Source: Novakomyces olei (Eukaryota > Ascomycota > Novakomycetes > Novakomycetales > Novakomycetaceae). From it: a DNA stretch of 64,000 nucleotides. Shown piece by piece: positions 12,406 through 25,067 of this stretch (its first letter is position 1; the number at the start of each line of letters is the position of its first letter). Position numbers and translations under genes: made by a program. The stretch is taken from assembly GCA_016906335.1 (NCBI GenBank), contig JADEYG010000009.1, forward strand, positions 627,001-691,000. Direction: 5' to 3'. Below the pieces are notes generated by a model. The model had not been told where the DNA came from, did not search any database, and was given only the letters and a program-made list of their open reading frames with translations.

Positions 12406-15400
12406 ATGTCTGGCGATCCGTTCGTCGAAGGTACCTTTCCAATCGCTCAGCGGACAACACTGACCCTACTCAGATGATACGGTGGAAGATCTTAGCTCTA
12501 CGAAGCATATCCGCCACATTCGAAGCCACAGCTCTTCGGGCGGCAGCTTGGGCAAATTGATGGGTAAGCAATTCTGGTCTGCTTGCTTGCAATTGCCCAT
12601 ACTAACCGATCACGCTCGCAGCCGTTAACCGTTCCGAAATTGCTATCCGTATTTTTCGCACTGCCCACGAACTCGGCTGCCATACTGTGGCCATCTACTC
12701 GCACGAAGATCGGCTTTCTATGCACCGCCAAAGTAAGAATTGATCCGGCAATTAGGGTTTACTGACCGTGTTTGCCAGAGGCGGATGAGGCTTATCAGAT
12801 CGGTGAACTCGGCCAATTCACGCCAGTAGGGGCCTACCTTGCTCAGGTACGTTTGCATATGTTTGGTCATTTGTCTACACTGCTCTATAAAATTGGGGGG
12901 TTTTTTTTTTCTTTGATGTATACGCTCTATTTAATATGGATGCTGCCAATAGTTTCTATTTACTGCCTACAATGTCTGTGCTTTAGCAGTGATACACGAA
13001 TTATAATATCGGCGCTTTGGTTTTTAATTTACAATTCCCCTCGCAATCGTTGTAATAGTCGCTGTTTGGTCCCGTTTCCAATCTAATTCCAGGACGAAAT
13101 CATCTCTATTGCCAAGAGACACAAGGTGGACATGATCCACCCTGGCTACGGTTTCCTTTCGGAGAATGCTAGTTTTGCTCGTAAAGTTGAAGAGGCCGGG
13201 ATAGCCTTTGTCGGCCCGCGGCCGGATGTCATTGACAAGCTCGGCGACAAGACAAAAGCGCGTACAATTGCCATGCAGTGCAATGTGCCCGTTGTGCCTG
13301 GAACACCCGGCCCCGTCTCTGACCCTGGGGAGGCTAAAGCCTTTGTTGAGGAACACGGTTTCCCTGTGATTATCAAGGCGGCAATGGGCGGTGGAGGCAG
13401 AGGCATGCGAGTCGTTCGTGATGCCGAGTCCTTTTTGAGTTCATTTGAACGTGCAAAGTCTGAGGCCAAAACGTCCTTTGGAGACGACACTGTCTTTATC
13501 GAGCGTTTCCTTGACAGACCGAAGCATATTGAGGTGCAATTGCTGGCCGATTCAGCGGGCAATGTGATCCATTTGTTTGAGCGCGACTGTTCCGTCCAGC
13601 GACGTCATCAAAAAGTTGTTGAAATTGCTCCGGCCAAGGACATTTTGCCCCATGTCCGTCGGGCTATTCTGGAGGACGCAATTAAAATCGCCAAGGCGGT
13701 CAATTACCGCAACGCTGGGACTGCAGAGTTTCTGGTTGACAACAAAGGCCGGCACTATTTCATTGAAATCAACCCGCGTATCCAAGTAGAGCATACAATA
13801 ACCGAGGAAATAACGGGCATTGATATAGTGGCGGCCCAGATCCAGATAGCCGCTGGGGCTCTACTGCCCCAGTTGGGCCTTACACAGGACGCCATCACTG
13901 CTAGAGGCTTTGCCATCCAGTGCCGTGTGACTACAGAGGACCCGGCCAATAGTTTTGCTCCCGACACTGGCAAAATAGAGGTATACCGCTCCGCCGGGGG
14001 CAATGGAGTCCGTTTGGACGGGGGCAACGGCTTTGCTGGAGCCGTTATTACGCCCTTTTACGATTCAATGCTGGTTAAATGTACGTGCTCCGGTTCCTCG
14101 TACGAAGTAGCCCGTCTTAAAATCCTGAGGGCGCTAGTCGAGTTCCGTATCCGTGGCGTCAAGACGAATATCCCCTTTTTGGCTCGTTTGCTAACGCACC
14201 CCACCTTTGTCGAGGGCAGTTGCTGGACCACTTTTATAGACGACTCGCCAGAGCTTTTCCAGCTGTATTCGAGCCAGAATAGGGCTCAGAAGCTGCTGCT
14301 GTACTTGGGAGAAGTCATTGTCAATGGCAGCAGTATCGCTGGCCAGAAAGGTGAGCCGTTGCTCAAGACGCCCATAGTTATGCCTCAGCTCCACGACCCA
14401 GCAAACCCTTCCAAGGTTCTTGATACCTCCCAGCCCTGTGGCCAGGGCTGGAGGCAAATACTGCTCGAGCAAGGCCCAGAGGCCTTTGCTGGAGCAGTAA
14501 GAGCCAACCCGGGCTGCTTGATTATGGACACCACCTGGAGAGACGCTCACCAGAGTCTGCTGGCCACACGAGTACGCACTATCGATCTGGCTAATATTGC
14601 TCCGGCAACGAGCCACGCTTACGCAAACGCCTTTGCCCTCGAAATGTGGGGCGGAGCCACGTTTGACGTGGCCCTCCGCTTCCTCCACGAAGACCCGTGG
14701 GACAGGCTGCGAAAGCTGAGGAAACTGGTGCCCAATATCCCCTTCCAGATGCTTTTGCGTGGAGCCAATGGACTCGCCTACTCCAGCCTTCCGGACAGCA
14801 GTATCGAGTACTTTTGCGAGCAGGCGCACAAGAATGGGATAGATATCTTTCGCGTCTTTGACGCATTGAATGATGTGGACAATTTGGCCGTTGGCGTTAC
14901 AGCGGCTAAACGGTCGGGTGCCGTTTGTGAGGCGACAATGTGCTACAGCGGCGATATGCTCAATCCCAACAAGAAATACAACCTGCAATATTACTTGGAC
15001 CTGGCGGCTAAAATAAACGAGATGGGCCCTCACGTGCTCGGTATAAAGGACATGGCGGGCACAATGAAACCGGGAGCGGCTAAACTGCTAATAAGTGCAC
15101 TGAGGCAAAGATTCCCTCGGCTGCCGATCCACGTGCACACGCACGACTCTGCCGGCACTGGCGTTGCCTCAATGGCGGCTGCTGCTGCTGCTGGAGCCGA
15201 TGTAGTGGACGTGTGTACAGACTCCATGTCCGGGTCCACGTCTCAGCCGAGTGTCGGAGCTCTGCTGGCCTCTCTGGAAGGCTCTGGCCTGTCTACCGGG
15301 ATCCATGTGCCTCATGTCCGAGAGCTCGACTCGTACTGGGACCAGATGCGGCTGCTCTACTCGTGCTTTGAGGCCGATTTAAAGGGATCCGACTCGGACG

Positions 15401-16365
15401 TGTACGTGCACGAGATCCCTGGCGGGCAGCTGACCAACTTGAAGTTCCAGGCTTCAGCTCTCGGGCTGGCGACACAGTGGAAGGAGACAAAGCTGGCGTA
15501 CGAGGCAGCCAACCAGCTGCTCGGCGATATCATCAAAGTGACCCCGACGTCCAAGGTAGTAGGCGACCTGGCTCAGTTTATGGTGCAAAACAAGCTGGAG
15601 CCAGTGGATGTAGTTGAGCGGGCAGAGGAGCTCAATTTCCCAGACTCTGTCCTCGATTTTTTCCAGGGCCTAATGGGACAGCCGTACGGTGGCTTTCCTG
15701 AACCTCTTCGCTCACGTGTGCTCAAGGGCCGCCGTAAGCCTCTGTCTGAAAGGCCTGGGCTTTCCCTGCCACCGGCAGATATAAGGGGGATCCGCCATGA
15801 GCTGGCTAAAAAATACGGGATTGCCTCCGACTCTGACGTGGCCAGCTATACCCAGTTCTCTCGTGTGTTTGAGGAGTATAGGGCCTTTATTGCGAGGTAC
15901 GGGGACGTCAGTGTAGTGCCCACACGGTACTTTTTATCTGCGCCAGAGATTGGCGAAGAGTTCCAGATCGAAATCGAGCCGGGCAAAGTGCTGATCGTGA
16001 AACTGTTGGCTATCGGACCCGTACAGGAGCACACTGGCCAGCGAGAACTGTACTTTGAGATGAACGGCGAAGTCAGACCGGTCAGTATCGACGACAAAAA
16101 GGCCGCTGTTGAAAGCGTCTCCAGGCCCAAGGCAGATACAAGCAATCCGGGTCACGTGGCGGCTCCCATGAGCGGTGTTATCGTGGAACTGCGCGTCAAG
16201 AAGGGGTCCGACGTGAAGAAGGGCGATATCATCGCCGTACTCTCCGCAATGAAGATGGAAATGATTATTTCTGCGCCTCACAGCGGAACAGTTGACGATG
16301 TCCTTGTGAAACAGGGCGACAGTGTAAACGGCGGAGACTTGGTGGCCGTGTTGATAAAGGGCTAA
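12406..16365 (+). CDS. PYC1: pyruvate carboxylase, cytosolic biotin enzyme
   Basis: Five exons (12406-12430, 12474-12563, 12622-12732, 12779-12846, 13093-16365) join to 1188 residues; the yeast enzyme has 1178. It converts pyruvate, bicarbonate and ATP to oxaloacetate, feeding gluconeogenesis and the TCA cycle. Order: biotin carboxylase domain with the glycine-rich ATP loop [13 protein letters not shown] and [11 protein letters not shown]; carboxyltransferase domain with [15 protein letters not shown]; biotin carrier domain with biotinyl Lys about 1152 in SAMKMEM. Introns are 43, 58, 46 and 246 nt and all sit in the first 100 codons. The splice at 12563/12622 yields [11 protein letters not shown] where the family normally has VANRGEIAIRI, so the usual Gly is Ser here. 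GC content rises clearly in the last exon, suggesting strong expression. Confidence 0.96.
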
Positions 16366-16625
16366 ACGTATTAATAAACAAGTGAATAAGTGAATAAGTG
16401 AATAAGTGAATAAGTGAATAAGTGAATGAATAAATAAATAAATAAATAAGTGAATAAATAAATAAATAAATAAGTGAATAAATAAATAAATAAATAAATA
16501 AGTGAATGAATAAATAAATAATTAATTAATTAATTAATTAATTAATTAATTAATCATTAATCATTAATCATTAATCATTAATCATCAATCATCAGTCATC
16601 AATCAACCAATTACTCGATACATTT
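16366..16625. repeat. compound microsatellite: (AATAAGTG)n, (AAAT)n, (TAAT)n, (CATTAAT)n
   Basis: Blocks of 8-bp, 4-bp and 7-bp units grade into each other from just after the PYC stop to about 16600, as expected of slippage-driven expansion in a 3' flank. The rest of the gap up to 16782 is the convergent 3' end of ATP11. Confidence 0.9.
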
Positions 16626-16782
16626 ACAATATTTGAAACTAGAATTACAAATTAAATTGACGAGCAAATGGCAGTTCAATACGTCTTGGATTCAGTAGCT
16701 ATTTATAATCGTATCTTGTTTAACGCCATCTCAACCCCCATGATTCAGCTGTCCCCGTGTTGAACAACGAAACAGGCCCCTT

Positions 16783-17770
16783 TCAAACAACTTTATCAGT
16801 CTCTTCAATAACCTGGTTCAGGCTAAAATCAGGCGAGCCTCGTGAAAAGTTTTCCAGCAGCTTTATACGCTTTGACCCGGTAGCGTCCACCGGCTGGGCG
16901 GCATAAAACTTTTGCATTAAAAGCACGAGCAGTTGAGCCTGGTCTGTAGAAACTCCACGGTCCGTCTCTACTTCTCCCTGCATTAGAATAATATCTTTAT
17001 CGTCCAAGAGCTCGCTGTAGTGTGAGACTACTGTGTGGGGCACAGCGAATTCGCGTTTAGCCTTGTACTCGAGGAGGGACGTGATCATCAAATGCGAGAC
17101 ATCTTTGGCCGGAAAAGACCACTGTAAAAGATGCATTTCCACGCCCTGGCCCTCCCTTGGTAAAGGCAGGACAAACTAGTCGTTAGAGAAACGAGCAACG
17201 CTGCTCACAGAGGCTTACCATTGGATTGCGCCGTGCGTTTTCGTAAACAGCGGCAAAAGTAGCACCAGGAATAACTGCAATCAGTGAATTTTGCTTGTCG
17301 GCAAACCGAGCACGCCAAACGTACTCGAGCTCTTTGAGCGGCAATTGCTTAATTTTGTCCACGTCGACAAAAGACGAAAGCGTTTTTATAGGCGCAGCGC
17401 TCTCGCTCTGCCGGTCGGCAGCCTTTTCTCCTCCACACACCTGTCCTCCACTATCCTCGCCAATTCTGCCATTGCCTTCTAATTTGTCTCCTTGAAAGGA
17501 GCCTTTTGCTTCAAGTCCTCTATCCCGCTCGGACGAGTCGCGCCTATACCGCCTGCGCAGTTCTGCTACAGAGCCCAGTCCCTCGATGGCCGCTCGCTTT
17601 TTAAGTTTTTCCGTATACTTTGCACCCAAATCGGGTCCTTTGGGTTTCTCCCGGCACAATCGGCTGGCGTGGTATTCGCGCTGCCATCGTACCACATTAG
17701 CCGTACACTTGCACGTGCTCACGAGGCCGCGTGAGGGAAGGAGCGTGCAATTCCGTAGCCGAGTCCACAT
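16783..17770 (-). CDS. ATP11: mitochondrial F1-ATPase assembly factor Atp11
   Basis: Exons 17770-17219 and 17175-16783 join to 314 residues. Atp11 is the matrix chaperone that binds free F1 beta subunits until they pair with alpha. The N-terminus is Arg/Ser-rich without acids for about 35 residues, a presequence. Conserved blocks are KYTEKLKKRA, IKTLSSFVDVDKIKQL, EYVWRARFADKQNSL, MHLLQWSF and the C-terminal LLENFSRGSPDF. The 43-nt intron ends ctctaacgactag; splicing gives NPMFVLPLPREGQGVEMH, matching the family where neither exon alone does. A hydrophilic Gly/Glu-rich insert lies at about residues 80-125. Convergent with PYC1, divergent from the ArfGAP gene. Confidence 0.92.
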
Positions 17771-18882
17771 TTGCGTATGACGAGCTGGCTCGGTCGTCGA
17801 TTACAGTATAAAATTTGGCGTATTAAAGTTACTCGCGTACATTAATTTGGTTTATAGTGAGTGAGTGTGCGATACACGTTACTTTTGTGCCAACAGACAC
17901 AGTGTAAATTGAGTGACCTCTTTTATTATTATCATTTATAAACTTCCTCTTACTACTCTTACACATATATTAATGTGCTGGGGAAAGTATCAAGGTATCA
18001 TCGAGTCCAGTACACTGAATCATACACGATCTATACTCTTATGTTTGAGCTACGCTAGAGTTACCCTATACATAATATAGTTCTCGACTATAAGTTGGAT
18101 AGTCGCCAGAATAAAGTGCCACAACTTGCTATAATTAATAGTACGCCATTACCAGTAAACTGTACCTATACCAAACGCGCTAATAAATGTGTCTCAAAGC
18201 CACTCACTGCGCAGTGGTCAGAGAGTAAAGAGGATAATGGATTGTTTACTGTTTTTGCACAAGCGCCATGACATTAATGTCCTCGTATATTCGTGCTCCC
18301 GATGCAAAGATCTGGTGATCCATTGCGTGCCTCGTGTCTTGGTAGGAATACTGTAGAATACTGTAGGAATAACTGTAGGAATACTAGGAATACTGTAGGA
18401 ATAACTGTAGGAATACTGTAGGAATACTGTAGGAATACTGTAGGAATAACTGTAGGAATACTGTAGGAATACTGTAGGAATAACTGTAGGAATACTGTAG
18501 GAATACTGTAGGAATATGTAGGGATACTTTACCGTTGTATTGCAGTTTGAGACACTTTTTGTGCGCACTTTCATAGAACTTGAATAAATAAATAAATAAA
18601 TAAACAATTAATATTAATTAATTAACCAATAAAGAAATTAATTAATTAAACAAACGGCAGCGATTGTTACAAACACGGGGAAACTGACGCGAAACAGCGG
18701 CAGCCTTTGTAGGCGAAAGCGGTTTGCTTTAATCGGGCACTGGCGCCTACTGGCGCGACCGCTGAACCCAATACTTTGATCTTTAACAGCTGGTTAACAA
18801 TTTTATCCAGTCTTTTTCAGCCGGGAAAGGATTTTGAGGGCCTTGATAAAGATCTGCGACGGCCGTTTGACCGCACGCATTA
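17771..18882. other. intergenic region between divergent ATP11 and ArfGAP genes
   Basis: About 1.1 kb. It holds the minisatellite at 18341-18525 and a TTAATTAA-rich tract at 18580-18650. The two promoters are presumably at either end. A minus-strand frame here is the minisatellite read as Tyr/Ser/Pro repeats. Confidence 0.6.
18341..18530. repeat. minisatellite of 11-13 bp units (TAGGAATACTG / TAGGAATAACTG)
   Basis: About 16 head-to-tail copies of two alternating unit variants; the higher-order pattern indicates recent duplication of blocks. Confidence 0.92.
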
Positions 18883-21800
18883 ATGGGCGTCTCTGCCAGC
18901 CGAGAGTTTGATGCTCGCCAGGTTGGAGGCGATATCTGGCTCAATTCCGTGTCGGCGAGTAAGGTTTAATCATATCGAAGTTCTGACGTTTTAATAGTAT
19001 ATCTTTGTAAATTTGTCGTTTCAACTTCGCGCGAGTCGCCGTACGTTACAGGGACCGTACCAGACTCTGTGCGCAGCAGCAATGGACCGGCAGCGTTTGG
19101 CCATGTGCAGCTCGCTCGGGGCGACGACGAGTTCACTCAGTTTGTTCGTGATTTTGATTTCGCTTTCCGAGTAAAACTGCCTTATGATCCAGTCCTACGA
19201 CTGGAATTGCATTTTGAAACAGCACCGGATTCCGTGCCAGCTGCCGCCGACATGTATATGCTTAATCTTTCCTCTGCAAGCGAGCTTGAAGCTGCATTGA
19301 ACCGGAAATTTAACGATATTGTAAGCTCAATCAAGTCCTTGTATAGGGTCACAGTCTAATATACCAGCTCGACGGCCTGTCTCCCGTATCACGTGCGTCT
19401 CATGCGCAAGGCGTTTGCTATACATGGCGGTACACGCACCCCTGGAAACGGGCCATAGTCAAAAACTCTTGGCGCAATTTCAATGCCCTTTTGGCCCTGG
19501 ATCCATCGACGGATGTACTGAGCCCCGTCTGTATATTTTCCTATATGGTCCATGATACGGATGAGTGGCACGTGTATGCAAAACCAGAGCAACTGCTGTC
19601 TCCCCTGTTGAAGAGCTTGTCACATGCCTCACAGATTACACCCAAAATGGAGCTAATGGAACTGCCAGTACTGCCGGAAAGATTGCCCTCTAGTACGGGG
19701 ATTGACCGTGCACGTTCCAGCCCCATTGCAGTCACTACTCCAGCCAGCGCCAAAGCTAATGCTTTGGCTATTTCATCGCATGAATCTGCCACGGAAAAGC
19801 AAGCTGGCCTTGAATCTGCTGTTGGTGCGGCAGAGACGATGATGCCCAACCTGGCGGAACAAGGTGAAAGAATGGAGGACAGCCCGCTTTTCCGGGCTAC
19901 TCTATCCTCGCTCGAACGTAAAACGTCGACCTTTAAAAAGGTTGTTAAAAGTTTGCTGGCACAGTTTAGAGAATCACAGCAGCTCATGCAGAATATTGCA
20001 ATTTCCCGTCGTCGGTTCATTGAGATAATGCAGTCCGACCCGGAATTATTGGCCATGGCCAGCCAACTAGGGTTTGAAGAATACTTCAAACGTGTTTCCC
20101 AGGGCCTTTTGGCCCTGGAAAGTGATCTGTCTAGAGCCGCGTATGACAGAGTCATCTTCCACCTGGAACAGGTCCATGGACAAATCAAAAAACTGGATCT
20201 AATGAAACGTGACTTTGACGATTCTTCCCGTGAGTATTACCAGTTCTTGACCAAGTATTTAGCTGGCCCGTCTGATAAAGAGGAGCACAAACTCGATCGA
20301 CGGGACGCCAAGTTTGGAGCTCGTCGGAAGAGGTTTGAACTTGGCCGGTTCGATTACTACAACTACATCTATGAGCTTAATGGTGGCAGAACGAGGCAGG
20401 ATATTCTGTGTAAGCTTTTTGAGTTTTTCTCCGTTCAATCTCGAGCTATAATCGGACTCGGCAACGATTTACAGGCGTGGGATCCTCAATTGCAGTCCGT
20501 TGGAAGGGCAATAGAGAATGCCCGAGTAGAAACGCAAGTCGGCCGCAGTAAAGACCGTGAAAGACGGAGGGCAATTGAGACTACGGCCTCTCCTAAAGGA
20601 GGAGTAGTCCCACAGACTCCGTTTGGCCAGTCTCCTCCCAAGTTCCAGGCGGAGCCTATCCTCCAGGCAGAGACTGACACCACAAGGTCCCCTGATTACG
20701 AGGCAGTGCTGCCGGAAAAGCTTGGATCGTACATTGCCACAGAGCCCGCTGAGACTCACGTGGGTGACGATTCAACGAGCACGTCCTCATCCAACACTGA
20801 CGCCAAGGCTCGTCAGCAGATGGGCAGACTCGTAATAGACACTGATGTTGGTCCGGGAGGCTTGAGCACTCTGCAGCCTATTCGCAAAGAGGGCTTACTG
20901 CTAGCACTCTCTCGGCCGCTTACCCACACTGACCCCAAAGTCGTTGTGCCTAAAATAAACTGGCACAAGTATTGGGTCGTACTGTCCGACGGGATTCTGA
21001 GCGAATACGAAAACTGGAAGACTGCTACTGAACTGCACAATGACCCTATAAAGCTCCATATGGCAGCCGTACGTGAGGCGCGGAACGTGGACCGTCGCTT
21101 TTGCTTTGAAGTTATTACCCCTCAGATTAAACGTATCTACCAAACAACGTCGGAGGAAGATGTACACGAATGGATATCCGTGATTCAGGCTGCTATTACC
21201 GACCAGATTGCGGGGAAGGAGGAAGCGTACCCGTACGGGAATAGCACGGAAAACCAACGTGCAGTTTACGAAACACAAAGAGCAGTTAGTGAAACCCAAC
21301 GCTCAGCTAACGAAAGCCAACGTGGAGCCAACGAGTCACAGCGGTCACTGGCACGTGCGCTGGGCATTAAACGGCAGACCTCTCAAGCCCATAAAGGTAC
21401 TGCTCCTTCTAATTCTGCACCACCACCAAATCGTCGGCATGAAACTGCTCTTCGCTACAGCTGCTCGTCATTGACTACTATTCTCCATTCAGCGGACTCG
21501 GCAAATGCCTTTTGTGCAGACTGTGGCAGTCCCGCCAATGTTGACTGGGTCGTTATCAATGTCCCGGCCATTATTTGCATAGAGTGTTCTGGATGCCACC
21601 GATCACACGGATCGCATATCGGCAAAGTCAGGTCACTGAGTCTTGACCCGGCTTCGTTTACCCCTGATCTGATCGCTCTGCTGATGGCAGCGGGTAATAC
21701 TGCAGTCAATAGTGTCTACGAGGCCACTTACGACTCAGTGGTTGGGCCACTTGGCCTTCCACACAAGCCAGCTGGTACTAATGTTTCGAGGGAGGAGAGA

Positions 21801-22592
21801 GCGGCTTTCATAACGGCAAAGTATATTAATCGCTCTTTTATTCTTCACTCTGACGCTGATCCAAACTGGGAATTAGCACAGAGTATACGTATAGGCAGTG
21901 TTGCTGGAGCCATTCACGCGCTGGCCTGTCGAGCCGAGCCTGATGGGAATATTATTAAAATTGATAAAAATAACAATAATAATAACAGCATCAACAACAA
22001 CAACAATATTGAAACTAATAACCATAATCATAATACTGACGGCCACGACGACGACACACTTCCTTTGGCTTTGGCATTGCTACAGCCAGAAACTGATGCT
22101 TTTTCTACGACACAGGTGTTTCCATTGGCTGAGCTTCTAGTGCTTAATGGATGTGACGTAAACGACGCTCGTCTCGCTTCAATACTGCCTAATCTCAGTC
22201 CGGCTGCTTACGCTTTTCTCTTGTCAAAGCAGTCAAAAGACAGTCAGCCAAGATCTCCGCAAGATTTTATGCAATCGAGAGATTTAATGTCGAATGCTCA
22301 GGAGCATGGAAGCACAGTCGTTAACAGTACTACAACTCAATCGTTCAAGCCTCAGCAAGTGAGCTCTCCGCCGGGTGGGAACTCGCTCTCAGAAGCATTA
22401 AAGTTCAAGCGATCGGTGAGCGTTGGTGGGAAGGCCAATTCTGGGTCCTTATCGGCAATAGCAGCAGGCAGTGAAATAAAATCAGAAGAAAAGGAGAAGG
22501 AAAAGATGAAATTTGGTGCTAAACTGACCAAGCGAATGAGCCTGGGACGGGTCGTTTCGAGTTCTATGGGTGACCGGCGTGATCGGTCTTGA
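18883..22592 (+). CDS. ArfGAP with BAR and PH domains (Cnt6/ACAP-like)
   Basis: Exons 18883-18958, 19052-19320 and 19368-22592 join to 1189 residues. It should switch off Arf GTPases on curved membranes during traffic. After a conserved-looking N-terminal region, a BAR domain (about 285-500) begins DSPLFRATLSSLERKT; a PH domain follows (about 620-730, HKYWVVLSDGILSEYEN). The ArfGAP zinc finger near 830 has CADC...CIEC and the catalytic arginine in CSGCHRSHGSHIGKVRSL. An Asn-rich run follows in the ankyrin-like C-terminal part, and the tail is Ser/Lys-rich. The short first exon (25 codons) is inferred: it is the only upstream ATG frame whose GTAAGG donor phases correctly onto the TTACAG acceptor at 19051. 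Intron 2 (47 nt, ending ctaatataccag) is well supported. Confidence 0.88.
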
Positions 22593-23405
22593 CGGTAGTT
22601 TATTACATTATTCCCAAAATTCCAACATCCCTACTTTTCTTGACTTTTCGATTGTGAATGCCGATGGTAAAGCCAGTGTTCCTCAATCTTTGATGCCTTT
22701 CCTACTGCCGAAACTGGCCTTGGTCAGGAAGCTGTGGGGCTAGTTGGCCTCCCTGATGGTGTTTTTGTTCTTTTTATACATTAAATACTCAAATCTACCA
22801 CTCGTTTAATCTTTTTATGATTGCCTTTTGGAGAAGCAATGGAGTTTGGACGCGGGACATACATCTTTATTTTTTATCTATTTACATTCAATCTATTAAC
22901 GACTCTTTATAATATTTTCTCTTCATTATAATCATTTTTTCGCTGCAACAATAGGCGAGCATTGCTGTCTAATCATCGGTCTCTTTGATTTTGATAATAA
23001 TTGTATAATAGCGAAAATTCTGCCTTTTATCTATTAAATGTAGAAGTCAAAAAATAGTTAAATTAGGATGATATTTGTACCGGGATTTTTAAAGAGTTTC
23101 GAGACTTGAAGAATATTGCACTAGTACACTGGATAAACCCTAAACTCTACTCGTAGATACATTATATAAAACTTTATTGTCAGCCCTAATTATCATATCG
23201 CAGAGTATATTCAATATATTCCAAAGTACTGTCCAAAATTATTATAATTAATTGCATCTACTGACAGTTCATAAATCCGGTAAATCACAGAATTTTTATT
23301 TTATGATTAGTATATCTGCAAAAGAATAAGTGAAGTACAAAAAATAATTATTGCGATAAAGCAAAAAAATTAGATACCCAAACGACCGATTCGCCCCCGG
23401 CTGCA
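22593..23405. other. intergenic region between ArfGAP gene and YTM1
   Basis: About 810 bp, AT-rich, holding the ArfGAP 3' flank and the YTM1 promoter. No repeat or RNA gene recognised. Confidence 0.6.
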
Positions 23406-24847
23406 ATGAGCCAGGGCGACAAGGAAACGCCTACCAATGGCGATACACTACGTGTAAGTCTATTTGTCTATCCTCTTTCAAACAATAATGGAAACACGTC
23501 TCACAACCGCCTGCTCTAAAATCATGAGTCTTTTTTTATTTTTATTTTTTTTAATTAATTTTTATTAATTTCTTTTGCTGTTTATCTTTTTATTTCAATT
23601 GCCTCGTCTAATCAAAGGTGCCTGTGCGATTCACCACTCAGCACTCTGATCTCGCTGTAGCAGAAACACCAATTCTCGTCCCAACTTTGCTCCGGAGGTA
23701 CGGTTTATCTGAAGTAGTGAACCATTTACTGGCAACCGAGACCCCGATCCCGTTTGATTTCTTGGTGGATGGACGGTTATTGAAAACTTCACTGGCCGAG
23801 TACCTTGTTGCTAATGGACGCGACCGTGAATCTCAGATTGATATCGAGTACATCAAAGCCCTCGTGCCTCCACGGCTAATTGCTACTAATTATCAGCCTG
23901 ACTGGATCTCTGATATTGCCGTTCGCTCTGGCGATTCGCCTTTAGCTGCAGTTTCAAGGTACGATGGAGGTGTGGCTGTTGTCGACCGCAATGGCTCAGA
24001 GCTGACGGCATTAAAACTGCAGGACACTCTGAAAGCAGTGGCCTGGTTGGACCCAGCAAAAGTTCTTAGTGGAGGCCACGATCGCATTGTCAGACTGCAC
24101 AAGTTTTCCGAATTTTCTTCCAGTTTTTCACAGGACCAAGAAGAGATCCGGTTCACTGGTCACACGGGGACTATTCACAGCATTTTGCCTCTGCCAAAGC
24201 AAAAGACAAAATTTATAAGTACTGGGGCAGAAGGCGAGTGTTTTGTATGGTCAACTACGGCGGATGTGGCGGATTTCACATCCACAAGTGAACGGAAAAA
24301 AAGACAGAAATTACGGGTAGAAAGCCGGGCTCCAATTGCCCGCTTACGCGGCCATACGGCCGCTGTAATGCAGGCTATTCCTCACAGTGAGGCCGACGCT
24401 AGCGTTGCTTATACGGCAGGGCTGGATGGGACACTGAAGACTTGGGATATCGTGACTGCTGCCCTGGTAGACAGCAAAACGCTGCCGATGCCTTTAGTAT
24501 CGGCTGCCACTCTGCCGGCTCTTAATTCGGTCGCTCTTGGCTCAACTAACGGGCACCTCTACCTCCACGATCCACGGTCGCCTCAAACTGTACACAGCCA
24601 TATGCACGGGCACAAGAATATGGTCGCCAGTTTATCCACGGGGCCCGTGTCCACAAACCCGCATCATTTTGTATCGGGCAGTTACGATGGGACACTGCGG
24701 ATTTGGGATGTTCGGTCGCCGGCGGGTGCGGTTTACGTTGTGAAGCGCCACGAAAAACTGATGGGCAAGATTTTTGCCGTAGACTGGAGCTCTATCGGGA
24801 TCTTGCACGGTGGTGAGGATAATGTACTGCAGTTTGACCAGCCGTGA
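23406..24847 (+). CDS. YTM1: ribosome biogenesis WD40 protein Ytm1
   Basis: Exons 23406-23453 and 23618-24847 join to 425 residues (yeast 460). Ytm1 is part of the PeBoW-like Nop7-Erb1-Ytm1 complex needed for 60S maturation in the nucleolus and is removed by the AAA protein Rea1. The N-terminal NLE/UBL domain starts VPVRFTTQHSDLAV and includes PFDFLVDGRLLKTSL. Seven WD repeats follow, with clear TWD/IWD ends (LKTWDIVTA, LRIWDVRSP). The first exon is 16 codons; the intron (164 nt) is T-rich and ends ctaatcaaag, with an AAG acceptor. Convergent with the phosphotransferase gene. Confidence 0.94.
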
Positions 24848-25067
24848 TTGCTTTGTATGGGAACATTGATATTCATTCATAGATTGTGGGGGCGGTAAAA
24901 AGTCTTTTTGAATTATAACCAATCATAGATATGACTAGCGTCAATTATAAATAGCCATATATACATACATATATTAAACATGAGCAAGATGTATCGTTTT
25001 GCCATTCGGATTATGAAATGTTGGACGCTTTCTTTTTGATCTAATCTAACTCTATATACGTCACAGT

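Noticed and set aside
11940-12560. Plus-strand frame of 206 codons upstream of and overlapping PYC exons
   Set aside because: Runs through T homopolymers, has no conserved features and conflicts with the well-supported pyruvate carboxylase exons.
18218-18607. Minus-strand frame of 129 codons with Tyr-Ser-Ile-Pro-Thr-Val repeats
   Set aside because: It is the 11-13 bp minisatellite translated; no conserved sequence outside the repeat.
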